Origin: Mariniblastus sp.
GTDB taxonomy: Bacteria; Planctomycetota; Planctomycetia; Pirellulales; Pirellulaceae
NCBI GenBank assembly: GCA_028823415.1
Contig: JAPKBL010000002.1
Location: 1 to 64,000 of the forward strand
Direction: 5' to 3'
DNA: 64,000 nt
Shown here: one piece after another, positions 56,162-64,000 of the stretch
How the letters are laid out: each line of letters begins with the position of its first letter
Numbering within the stretch: the first letter of the stretch is position 1
The notes under the pieces: generated by a model
What the model saw: only the letters and a program-made list of their open reading frames with translations
Database searches by the model: none
What the model was told of the DNA's origin: nothing
Made by a program: the position numbers and the translations under genes

Positions 56162-57811
56162 ATGCAAGTTTGTAGATTGTTGTTACTGTTTTTGAGTTTT
56201 TTTTCAGCGGATGTTTTTGCGCAGACTGGTGAATCGGTGGCTGACCAACGAGCGGTTCAGCTTCGTGGAACGGTGACTGCTGAGCGGGCGTGGTGGGATC
56301 TTCGGCGTTATGACTTGAAAATTGAAGTTGATCCGGAAGCGAAGACGATTCAAGGCACCAATCAAATTACATTTGTCCCCATGAGACCTGGCAATAAGCT
56401 CCAGATCGATTTGCAGGCGCCGCTTAAAATTGAGTCGGTCAAAGCAGGCGATCAAGACCTAAAATTTGTTCGAGAGGGCAACGCCTATTTTGTTGAATTT
56501 GAGAAAAATTTGGAGGTTGGTACTGCCAAGTCAATTCTCATCAAATACGGCGGAAAACCGATTGTTGCTAAAAATCCCCCATGGAGCGGTGGCGTTTCAT
56601 GGCAAAAAGATGAAAAAGGATGTCACTTTATCGCCACGTCTTGCCAGGGCATTGGCGCAAGTGTTTGGTGGCCTAATAAAGACCATGGTTACGATGAACC
56701 GGATCAGGGAATGTCGATTCAGATAACGGTGCCGGAGGATTTAGTTGCGGTTTCAAACGGTCGACTGAAAAAGAAGTCCCACGATCCTGAGAAACAGAGC
56801 CGTACGTTTTTGTGGGAAGTTACCAATCCTATCAACAGCTACGGTGTAAATATGAATATTGGAAACTATGTGAACTTCTCAGAGACATTTTCTGGTGAGG
56901 GCGGAGACTTGGATATTGATTATTGGGTGCTCGATCATCAACGGGAAACTGCTGAGAAACACTTTAAAGAAGCTCCAAGAACCTTGCAAGCATTTGAACA
57001 CTGGTTTGGAAAGTATCCGTTTTACGAGGATAGTTACAAATTAGTGGTTGTTCCTTATTTGGGAATGGAGCATCAGAGTTCAGTCACCTACGGTAACGGG
57101 TTCAAGAATGGCTATCGTGGACGGGATCTTAGTGGTACCGGAGTCGGGTTGAAGTTTGACTTCATTATTGTTCACGAATCGGGACATGAGTGGTTTGGCA
57201 ATAATATTTCGATGAAGGATGCTGCAGACATGTGGATCCACGAAAGTTTCACAAATTACTCCGAGAATTTATTCGTCGAGTACCACTTCACTGAGAAAGA
57301 GGCGCAGGACTATGTCCTTGGCTGTCGAAAATTAGTGAAGAACGATCGGCCCATTATCGGCGAGTACGATGTCAATGGTCGAGGGGTGTCCGGGGATATG
57401 TATTACAAGGGTGGCAATATGCTGCACTCGATCCGACACACAATTAACGATGACAAAAAATGGCGAAGTATTTTGCGAGGGCTTAACAAAAAGTTTTGGC
57501 ACCAGACCGTGGGGACCGAGGAAATTGAGTCATACATTAGTCAGGAATCCGGAATTGATTTCGGTTTGCTTTTCGACCAATACTTACGAACAACTAAAAT
57601 ACCTGTTTTGAATTACCGAGTCGACGGAAATCGGCTTGACTATCAGTACCAGAATGTCGTGACGGGATATAACTATCCAGTCAGAGTTTTGATCAACGGC
57701 GAGGTCGTTACATTAAAACCGACCGAGGAAATGCAAACTTTGATCAGGGAGGATGCGATTAAAGCGTTCAAGGTCGATCGAAACTTTTACCTCAACTCCG
57801 TCAAGAATTGA
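56162..57811 (+). CDS. Secreted M1-family aminopeptidase
   Basis: About 549 residues from the ATG at 56162, which gives a proper signal peptide (FFSADVFAQ). Longer in-frame starts from 56042 lack a signal-like N-terminus. The beta domain (AWWDLRRYDLKIEVDPEA) is followed by the gluzincin core: HESGHEWFGN at 338-347 is the HExxH zinc site, and the third ligand is in IHESFTNY. The GxMEN-like substrate motif is changed to LGMEHQS. It should remove N-terminal residues from peptides in the periplasm. Confidence 0.9.
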   Translation: MQVCRLLLLFLSFFSADVFAQTGESVADQRAVQLRGTVTAERAWWDLRRYDLKIEVDPEAKTIQGTNQITFVPMRPGNKLQIDLQAPLKIESVKAGDQDLKFVREGNAYFVEFEKNLEVGTAKSILIKYGGKPIVAKNPPWSGGVSWQKDEKGCHFIATSCQGIGASVWWPNKDHGYDEPDQGMSIQITVPEDLVAVSNGRLKKKSHDPEKQSRTFLWEVTNPINSYGVNMNIGNYVNFSETFSGEGGDLDIDYWVLDHQRETAEKHFKEAPRTLQAFEHWFGKYPFYEDSYKLVVVPYLGMEHQSSVTYGNGFKNGYRGRDLSGTGVGLKFDFIIVHESGHEWFGNNISMKDAADMWIHESFTNYSENLFVEYHFTEKEAQDYVLGCRKLVKNDRPIIGEYDVNGRGVSGDMYYKGGNMLHSIRHTINDDKKWRSILRGLNKKFWHQTVGTEEIESYISQESGIDFGLLFDQYLRTTKIPVLNYRVDGNRLDYQYQNVVTGYNYPVRVLINGEVVTLKPTEEMQTLIREDAIKAFKVDRNFYLNSVKN

Positions 57812-57890
57812 GTTGTCTACCGTGAAGCTCAGTGCATCAAAAAGCGTTGCGGGGAATCGCTTGGATTCGTTACTCGCTCTGCGGACAGGA

Positions 57891-58325
57891 TCAGTTGAGA
57901 GATGCGACCGGCGAAGAACTGAAGCCTTTATCAAACGAACTAGCAAAGTCATGAGCGGTCAACTGGTATAGATCGCCGACTTCGCAATAATCCGGTTGCA
58001 GTGTGAATTCTACAAACTGGCCGGTGGAGCCACCGTTCAAAATTAACTCAAACACCACGTTTACGAGAGGATTCCCCGTGGAAATCTGTTCGATTCGACT
58101 GCACATGAGTTGAAGCATGGAGGGACTTTCTAATCGTGAATGCAAGTGGTAAGGCAGGGTGCGGCTCTTTGTTTGCAGACTCTGGTAGCCACGTCAAAAT
58201 GAAGGGAGTTGTTCAGCGAAATGGCTCAATTTAACGTTCGACAGATTGAAGCCTGTTATGCAATAAAAACCACTTCTCTCCAAATAATGGACTAATAACG
58301 GCGAACCGTCAAATGATTGATTCAT
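57891..58325 (-). pseudogene. Unassigned 145-codon frame interrupted by one TGA
   Basis: From the ATG at 58325 the minus strand reads FDGSPLLVHYLERSGFYC and so on, meets a TGA at 58194-58196 (LPSF-stop-RGYQSLQTKS), then stays open to 57891 (for example NVVFELILNGGSTGQFVEF). One stop in 145 codons is far fewer than expected by chance. The translation looks protein-like but I do not recognise it. No good SECIS-like hairpin or Shine-Dalgarno sequence was found, so a broken gene is the simplest reading. A selenocysteine reading is not excluded. Confidence 0.4.
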
Positions 58326-58653
58326 ACGCTGACGGTTTGATACAGTCGGTTACATATTTGGGGACTGATTTGTTTCACATTTTGGTTTTGAGCAGTGCCA
58401 CAATCTGTTGGGGGTCTCAATAGTCAGGGAATTCGATTTTGTTTTGTGTTTCTAATTAGACGTTTTCCCAGCAAAAACAGGAGTCATGACCAGCTGATCT
58501 CGACTAATCTTGTTGCTTCCTTGAGATAGGGGTGGGGCTGGTTTGAAAATTCTAGGGAAGCCAATGCTTTCCCCTGTAAATTGCCCCGGGGTCGGTGTGG
58601 GCTCGCAATTTTTGAGTCTCTAGGTTGAGTGAGTGCTGTCTAAATCGAGCGTC
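58326..58653. other. Intergenic region between two broken genes
   Basis: About 330 bases with no coding frame, RNA gene or clear terminator seen. Confidence 0.4.
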
Positions 58654-59410
58654 TTAAATTTGCTGATGCCTTCCATCCCAAAGGCAAAGGCGAGCTTGTA
58701 ACGCGTCGCGCGCCGCCACCTCGACAAGATGCCAATTGGTTAAACTATCTCCGCAAAGAGACTCCATCACTTGTTCTGCCATTGGTCCGTGATACCCAGC
58801 GTCCAGTTCGATGTGGCGATTCAGGTAGTACCGAAAAATATCGAGTTTTCCATCGTTGTGCGAATTCAGCTGGTCAACAATTTTTTCGAAGACCGAGGGT
58901 AGTAAATCCTCTCTGCCAAATGTGAAAGCGGAGGCAATCCGAATTGATTCTTCCGATTCAATTGTTGCAAAAGTATGACCAATAAAAGTTGGAACGGACG
59001 GAGGCGCGCTCGATTGCACAAGCGAGGTTTGTACCAAGACACCGCCGCAAATCAAATTTAGAAAATCGTTGATTGCTGTTGCGCTCGCTCCACACTCATT
59101 CACGGACCTGATGTACAACTCGAAGTGACTACTAAAGTTGCCGCCTGCCGTTTCTTCGCTTTCTTATTAGAGAACAATCTCATTGATAAGCCGCGCCGCT
59201 ATTCTGTTTGGAGGAGGCAGTCATGGTGCCGCCGATCGGGTAATTTGGATTGGAAGACTTTTGAGCAATGACATGAAATCAGACATGATGCTCCATGAAA
59301 ATTCGAAGTTCTTGAAGCGAATTAATATCGTTGTAGATCGGGTGGTTGACCAAAGCCGATCTGTGGTTTTCCAAACTGGCTCTGACTCTCGTAATCTGGC
59401 AATCAGTCAT
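58654..59410 (-). pseudogene. Broken DUF3050 (heme-oxygenase-like fold) gene
   Basis: Read from an ATG at 59410 the minus strand encodes [20 protein letters not shown] and [13 protein letters not shown]. About 11 bases are then missing and the frame shifts into DFMSLLKSL. It then meets a TGA (59221-59223) where the family usually has Trp, reads LPPPNRIAARLINEIVL, meets TAA-TAA (59164-59169) where the family has Gly-Glu, and continues ESEETAGGNFSSHFELY through HIELDAGYHGP to the normal end ARLCLWDGR. Total span matches a full 250-residue DUF3050 protein. With a frameshift and three stops it is a pseudogene. Only the last 154 codons are open. Confidence 0.88.
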
Positions 59411-59690
59411 CAATTGAATCTAGTTGATGGAGAATCGAATTAACTAAGTTTTAGCCGGAGGTAGTCGGTGATAAATAACACGTGTCTGCGGTCACAGGGG
59501 GCGATGACGCACAACTGGGGCAATTTCTAATGCGCCTGCGTTACCTGTTCAGGACTCTCCCGCTTCTGGGGAAGGCGATGGGGTGGTAATTGAATAAGCG
59601 CTGTTGTTGTGCCACTGGCTGGTTTAGCCTTCGGGGTTTAGCCGCGTTGTAGCGGGCAGGGACTGAATGGTGTAGCGAAGGAAAAGTAAT
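59411..59690. other. Intergenic region
   Basis: About 280 bases ahead of the methyltransferase-like gene. It is GC-rich with scattered short inverted repeats but shows no recognisable RNA or regulatory element. Confidence 0.35.
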
Positions 59691-60335
59691 ATGCAATTTA
59701 ATATTTTCAGAATCGGATATTTCAACGGCTGGCTGGTGGCGATCTATGTTCTGTTAGTGGGAATTTTCCTGTACGGAATTTTGAGACCACGGCGAAAGGT
59801 CGAATGGAAATCTGCAGGAGTCGCGCAGGCGTGGGTGATGGCGCTTTACGCAGAGATGTACGGGATTCCGCTGACCGCATATTTTGCCATGACTTGGCTG
59901 GGGCGGACGCAAGCTGATGCCGAAAATCACTTCAACGGACATCTTTGGCCGATCATTTTCTCAGTTCCCGATGCGTATCTTCGTCAAAGTCAATTTTGGT
60001 TGACGCTGTTAGGGCAACTGCTCATTTTGTCTGGTGGTTTGTTGGCGATTCTGGGTTGGCGTGGGATTCACCGCGCTGTCGCGTCGAACTCGATAGCTCA
60101 ATCCGGGCTTTATCGGTTCATCCGCCACCCGCAGTACACTGGTTTTTATCTTTTCCTCATTGGCAGTGTGATCAATTGGCCGACCATTCTGACGCTTCTA
60201 ACCCTCCCTGCGTTATGCTGGATATACCGAAAATTGGCGATCGCTGAGGAACAGGAAGCTCTGAAGATATTTGGAGATGACTATCAACGCTACATGTTGA
60301 GGACAGGTCGTTTCCTTCCAAGGCTGTTTGGCTAA
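59691..60335 (+). CDS. Isoprenylcysteine/phospholipid methyltransferase-like membrane protein
   Basis: A 214-residue protein with about five membrane helices. The C-terminal catalytic pattern GLYRFIRHPQYTGFYLFLIG, then EEQEALKIFGDDYQRYM, is that of the ICMT/PEMT/NnrU-like membrane methyltransferases that use S-adenosylmethionine. The acceptor is unknown; lipids or quinones are possible. No operon partner is visible. Confidence 0.85.
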   Translation: MQFNIFRIGYFNGWLVAIYVLLVGIFLYGILRPRRKVEWKSAGVAQAWVMALYAEMYGIPLTAYFAMTWLGRTQADAENHFNGHLWPIIFSVPDAYLRQSQFWLTLLGQLLILSGGLLAILGWRGIHRAVASNSIAQSGLYRFIRHPQYTGFYLFLIGSVINWPTILTLLTLPALCWIYRKLAIAEEQEALKIFGDDYQRYMLRTGRFLPRLFG

Positions 60336-60350
60336 TCGTATTCGATTAGT
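60333..60350. terminator. Possible bidirectional terminator hairpin
   Basis: CTAATCG and CGATTAG pair perfectly around TATT, between convergent genes and overlapping the stop of the methyltransferase-like gene. No T run follows on either strand, so confidence is low. Confidence 0.35.
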
Positions 60351-60377
60351 CCTATCTACTGCGTTGGGGTTTTGCGT

Positions 60378-61799
60378 TTATTGGCAGCTTGTAAGGGCTT
60401 CGGTGTTGGTGCGGTCAGCAGCCTGAGGGATACGTGGCTTGATTGCGATTTTGAAATCCTTTGCAGGCCGCAATGAGACTTTGGGAACTAACTTGGTTTT
60501 TTGGATTGAGTCAGGCGGAAGGGTGAGCTGGAATCGAAGAATTACAGACGCGAGGATTTGCGTCATTTGTCGTAACGCAAGGGATTGTCCGATGCATTGA
60601 TGGGGCCCTAAGCCAAACGGAATCCATGTATGCGGAGGTCTGGCGGATTCCATCTTCTGGCAAAATCTTGTCGGATCGAATTCTTCCGGATTTGGATAAA
60701 ACCGTTCATCGTGATGCATGACGATCGGAAGGATTAATAGAAGGCTTCCCCGAGGGATGTGGTAGGGTCCGAGTTCCGTCGCTTCGCTTGCTTCTCTGGC
60801 AAACAATTCCCACGCCGCGGGAAACAATCGCAAGGACTCTTTGACGACCATTTCGGCATAATTTTCTCGGTCGTCAGAATTGGCTGCAGGGCTGTCGGAG
60901 AATTCGACGTTGCTTTGTTCAAAAATCTTCCTCTGAATCTCACTAGACTGTGCGACGAGTGCCAAAAGCCATGCCATTGCGACCGAGGTTGTATGGAAAC
61001 CGGCAATATACATCGTCAGTAATTGGCTCATAATTTCATCCGGCGACGCATGTTCGTGATGCGGACAATTTGAATTCGACTTGGTCGCTGGATAAAGCAG
61101 CATATCTAAATAGTCATCGCGACGATCTTTCGAAGCAATGCGATGGTCGATTATGTTTTTTAGTTTGAGTCTTAAGAGTGTCGTGGCGCGTCGTTTTTGC
61201 CGTTTCTTCGGCGTTGGCAGCCAGTCGGGCAGATTTAAGATGGAACGAGATTCATCATGAAACGAATCGGATAATACTCGAACCGCTTCCGCAACTTCCG
61301 GCTCGGATTCAAGTTGGATTCCAAAGAAGCCATCTCCCATAATGCGTTGCGTTAGCAACGTCATCTCAGACTCAATTTCAATGGTTGAATGAGCTTCCCA
61401 TCGCTCCAGCATCTCGCCGATGTGTCGATCTGCAATGGACGTAAAAAACGACATGCGTTGCGAACGAAAAATTCTTTGTGTGGAAGTGCGTTGTTGGTGC
61501 CAACGTTTGCCTTCGGTAACCAGCAGTCCGTCGCCCGTTGCTTGCCGTAAATGATTCCGGATACGGCTCATTTTTGGAAAATTAGCTGAGTCACTGACCA
61601 GAATCTGATGAATGTATTTGGGGTGGCTTACCAATACGACACGGTGATGGAAAATTCGAAAGAAGACAATGTCGCCGAATTTTTGGGTAAGTTTTTTTGA
61701 AAATCCGATTGGATCGAATCGAAGTCGAAAATAATGCCGGAACGTCAATTGCAAGAACGCAAGGAAATTACTTGGCCCTGGTGGAAGGAGGGAATTCAT
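60378..61799 (-). CDS. Cytochrome P450
   Basis: A 473-residue soluble P450. The I-helix is AGFHTTSVAMAW, the ExxR is KESLRLFP, the PERF-like region is PEEFDPTRF, and the heme-thiolate loop is FGLGPHQCIGQSLA with the ligand Cys402. The N-terminus starts with a proline-rich PPGPSNFLAFLQ without a membrane anchor. Substrate unknown; no ferredoxin or reductase gene is adjacent. It resembles bacterial P450s related to fatty-acid/terpene hydroxylases (CYP4/CYP102-like class) by overall pattern only. Confidence 0.92.
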   Translation of the reverse strand: MNSLLPPGPSNFLAFLQLTFRHYFRLRFDPIGFSKKLTQKFGDIVFFRIFHHRVVLVSHPKYIHQILVSDSANFPKMSRIRNHLRQATGDGLLVTEGKRWHQQRTSTQRIFRSQRMSFFTSIADRHIGEMLERWEAHSTIEIESEMTLLTQRIMGDGFFGIQLESEPEVAEAVRVLSDSFHDESRSILNLPDWLPTPKKRQKRRATTLLRLKLKNIIDHRIASKDRRDDYLDMLLYPATKSNSNCPHHEHASPDEIMSQLLTMYIAGFHTTSVAMAWLLALVAQSSEIQRKIFEQSNVEFSDSPAANSDDRENYAEMVVKESLRLFPAAWELFAREASEATELGPYHIPRGSLLLILPIVMHHDERFYPNPEEFDPTRFCQKMESARPPHTWIPFGLGPHQCIGQSLALRQMTQILASVILRFQLTLPPDSIQKTKLVPKVSLRPAKDFKIAIKPRIPQAADRTNTEALTSCQ

Positions 61800-62141
61800 G
61801 GGACTGTTTTATTGGCACCGGGAGGTAGATAGGAATCGAAACTAAGCTGTTTACTAGTCTTGATCCAAGTTAGGCTAGAGGCACTGTGAACGTTGGCGCC
61901 TGATATAAGAATTCTAGATTTCCCGTCGGTAGTCAGGGGTAAATCCGGTTTTAACACGGGCCCTCGAGGGCGCTCATCGCGTGCGAGCTGGTTTGGCAAG
62001 GTTTCAAGCGTGAAGCCGCACGTTAAAATAAGGCGGGAAGTCATTGGACGGGTAGCATTCTCTATCGATTATTGAGAAAGAGATTCAATTTTGTCGGGTG
62101 AACTTTATTTCTAGGGATGATTAGTAACGAGCGGGAATCAA
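61800..62141. other. Intergenic region between divergent genes
   Basis: About 340 bases. A minus-strand open frame of 82 codons (61796-62044) overlaps the P450 start by four bases, but its translation shows no domain-like pattern and I do not support it as a gene. Promoters of the P450 and cupin genes should lie here. Confidence 0.35.
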
Positions 62142-62588
62142 ATGAAGTATTTAGTTGTTTTTGTTATCGCCTGCTTGGCGGTCGGTCACCATGATGATCC
62201 TGAAATCCTGGACGCCAAGGTCGAAGTTAAGGAGCTGGCCAAATCTACGAAGAGCTGGAATGGAAGGCTTCTTCCCGCCTATCCAGCGGGTCAGCCCGAG
62301 GTCACGATTTTAAAGATAACCGTTCCGCCGAAAACGAAATTGGCGATGCATCGCCATCCCTATATCAACGCGGGCATCCTGCTCAAAGGCGAGCTGACCG
62401 TAATGACAGATGATCATCTGAAGTTGAAGATCAAGGCAGGCGATTCAATTGTTGAAATCGTAAACCAACTGCACTTTGGCGAAAATGAAACAGATCAGCC
62501 GGCGGAGATTGTCGTATTTTATGCTGGTGTAAAAGACAAACCGGTGACCATCCAACAGAGATTTGACGAAGCCGAAAAGAAGCAGTGA
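62142..62588 (+). CDS. Secreted small cupin-domain protein
   Basis: A 148-residue protein with a short signal peptide (VVFVIACLAVG). The single cupin barrel shows AMHRHPYINAGILLKGEL (cupin motif 1, H-x-H ligands) and later INQLHFGENETDQPAEIVVF-like motif 2 with His and Glu. A bound divalent metal is likely. Possible roles are small-molecule binding or dioxygenase-type chemistry; nothing specific can be said. Confidence 0.82.
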   Translation: MKYLVVFVIACLAVGHHDDPEILDAKVEVKELAKSTKSWNGRLLPAYPAGQPEVTILKITVPPKTKLAMHRHPYINAGILLKGELTVMTDDHLKLKIKAGDSIVEIVNQLHFGENETDQPAEIVVFYAGVKDKPVTIQQRFDEAEKKQ

Positions 62589-62975
62589 AAACAAATGGAT
62601 TGTTTGTTTTTTTGCGAGCGCACCGATGAGTAGAGCGCCGAAGATTTTTTCTATGTCACGCGCATGGGCGGTCGAGGGACGCGAATTAAGAGTTCTTCTT
62701 TTTTGAAAGACTTGTTCGCCAACTTGGTTGCCTCGAAAAAATTTGTTTTTTTTATTTGATTCATTGAAGACATGGCGATGCGGAGGCCCGTAATTCTGGG
62801 ATTGCATAAGAAAGCATCGGTATAGATCAGTTTCTCGAAATGGGGCAATCTGGATGGAGATCGCCGTTTGCCTTGGTTGGAAGAGGTGAAATTAGTCGTG
62901 ATTATGTGAGCTGCTGCTATACTATTGATTCTGGAGATACAATTTTAAGGCTGCCCGAAGAGGTTGGAGTTGAAA
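62589..62975. other. Intergenic region upstream of candidate selenoprotein
   Basis: About 390 bases with AT-rich tracts near 62700-62760. No coding frame, RNA gene or repeat was supported. The promoter of the thioredoxin-like gene should be near its 3' end. Confidence 0.35.
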
Positions 62976-64000
62976 ATGAAAACAGTTTGGATACTAAACA
63001 CTTGTGTCGTTGTGATCGCGCTGGTTGGTATGACGGGTTGTGCTGATCCGGAACCAGAAGTGGTTCGCACGTCTGATTCAGCCTTAAGTTCTGAGCGAGA
63101 GCCATCGGCTTCCCGTGAACCCATGCCGCCGGAAACTCGCCCTGCAGTGGTCGAGGACCGAGACTCGCGCGATAGGGAATCGGTTGACCGCGATCGATCA
63201 AACTCAGAATCTGTAGATTCGCGTCGTTCTGAATCGAGGGATTCCCAACCTATGAATCCCGACCGCGGTGCGGGACCGTTGCCTGGCATAAAGCCGCCTG
63301 GCGGAAATAATCTTAATGGTGCTTCGTCGGGGATCGACATGGCGGGTCGAGACAATGCGTCTCGAAATCCGGGTGCCCCCCGTCAACCGGAAGCGAATCG
63401 CCAGCCCCCACCGAGGGAGTACAAGTTAGAGTTCGTTGCAGCCACCGGGGCGAAGGGATTAGAAGTCGGCGATACCATTCCAGAAGTGAGTGGAAAGGAT
63501 CTAGATAATATTAAATTCAAGCTCTCGGATTACCAAGGCAAAGTAGTGATGCTTGATTTCTGGGGGGATTGGTGACCGCCTTGCCGTGCGATGTACGGAC
63601 ACGAGCGGTCGCTCGTCGAGGGGATGACAGGACGTCCTTTTGTTTTGTTGGGGGTCAACAGCGATAAGGAAAAATCAACAGCCCAGGATGCCGTCAAAGA
63701 TAATAATTTGAATTGGCGGAGTTGGTGGGACAAGAGCACGCAAGGTGACATTTCATCTAGTTTTCAAATCCGCGGGTGGCCAACAATATTTTTGATTGAC
63801 CACGAGGGAGTTATTCAGGCTAAAAACTTGCGCGGGGGTCAGTTAGATACGGCAATTGAGCAATTGGTTTCTCGTGCTGAAGGTGACGGAGCCGCGGGAG
63901 GGCCGTTCGTCAGTGAGTGGCGCACGTTTGAAGATTCACAAGGGAAATTTCAGGTTGAGGCTCGGTTGATCGGAATGGACGGTGGCGAGGTAATCCTGTT
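62976..64000 (+). CDS. Candidate selenoprotein: TlpA/thioredoxin-like lipoprotein with Sec200 (UxxC), SHD1 domain; 3' partial
   Basis: From the ATG at 62976 a lipoprotein signal (VIALVGMTGC) leads into an Arg/Ser/Asp-rich linker, then a thioredoxin fold: VGDTIPEVSGKDLDNIKF, VVMLDFWGDW, a TGA at 63573-63575, then PPCRAMYGHERSLVEG. The TGA stands exactly at the first Cys of the W-C-x-x-C active site, giving WUPPC (Sec200, Cys203). The frame then stays open past the window end and encodes the rest of the fold (LLGVNSDKEKSTAQDAVKDN, IRGWPTIFLIDHEGVI) and the start of an SHD1-like domain (RTFEDSQGKFQVEARLIGMD). A GGTC-loop hairpin follows 31 nt after the TGA. Probably a periplasmic disulfide oxidoreductase. 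Stopping at the TGA would remove the catalytic site. Confidence 0.88.
63601..63616 (+). promoter_or_regulatory. SECIS-like hairpin downstream of in-frame TGA
   Basis: ACGAGC (63601-63606) pairs perfectly with GCTCGT (63611-63616) around the loop GGTC, which starts 31 nt after the TGA. A GGUC core in the apical loop is the feature SelB recognises in the E. coli fdhF SECIS element. Confidence 0.75.

Noticed and set aside
61796-62044. 82-codon minus-strand frame ahead of the P450
   Set aside because: No recognisable domain or start signal; it runs over a likely promoter region.
1-64000. CRISPR arrays, prophage or complete IS elements
   Set aside because: No spaced repeats, transposase, integrase or phage structural genes were seen; the 13-bp and 12-bp tandem repeats are too short and unspaced.

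Overview
This looks like a chromosomal segment of a planctomycete, most likely a marine Pirellulales relative. The evidence is gene content: two sulfatases, two ThuA-domain proteins, a CotH-like secreted protein, PQQ-propeller/LamG and BNR-repeat secreted proteins, a PEP-CTERM xylanase, giant secreted proteases with the LE.R.LLA-type N-terminal motif, and an SHD1 domain. Base composition is moderate and genes are loosely packed on both strands. I saw no rRNA, tRNA, CRISPR array, integrase or complete IS element.

Layout. 0.1-1.5 kb: a HEAT-repeat protein interrupted by an in-frame TGA in a glycine-rich loop, followed by a SECIS-like hairpin (candidate selenoprotein 1). 1.5-5.6 kb: CotH and ThuA proteins, then two decayed gene remnants (PAP2-like, beta-helix). 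5.6-14.5 kb: two giant subtilases sharing an apparently identical ~1.78 kb direct repeat, with a 2OG-Fe(II) oxygenase between them. 15-26.8 kb: ankyrin protein, LamG/EF-hand protein, PAS-AraC regulator, CNB-patatin, two membrane hydrolases, an S9 peptidase and a second ThuA protein. 27-29.6 kb: a DNA methyltransferase/GIY-YIG fusion abutting a truncated galactokinase. 29.7-42.3 kb: BNR protein, sulfatase, DUF900 lipoprotein, PQQ-LamG protein, a Cys-motif membrane protein and a GH10 xylanase. 42.5-48.6 kb: an oxyanion (molybdate/tungstate-like) transport cluster made of an FtsX-type permease, its ATPase, a double substrate-binding protein, a ModB-like permease, a ModC-like ATPase and a MoeB/ThiF-type enzyme. 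48.7-57.8 kb: lipoprotein cyclophilin, sulfatase, flavoprotein disulfide reductase, amino-acid permease, DinB protein, IclR regulator and M1 peptidase. 57.9-59.4 kb: two broken genes. 59.7-64 kb: isoprenylcysteine-methyltransferase-like protein, cytochrome P450, cupin, and a thioredoxin-like lipoprotein whose CxxC is encoded as TGA-x-x-Cys (candidate selenoprotein 2), running off the window end.

The strongest unexpected signal is the pair of candidate selenoproteins at the two ends. Conventional gene calling would split or truncate both at the UGA, yet both continue in frame for a long distance and both have a bacterial SECIS-like stem-loop 28-31 nt downstream. Other genes here use TGA as an ordinary stop, so a recoded genetic code is unlikely. 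If the organism makes selenoproteins, the molybdate/MoeB cluster would fit a Mo/Se enzyme such as formate dehydrogenase, but no such enzyme and no selA/selB/selC/selD is in this window, so that link is inference.
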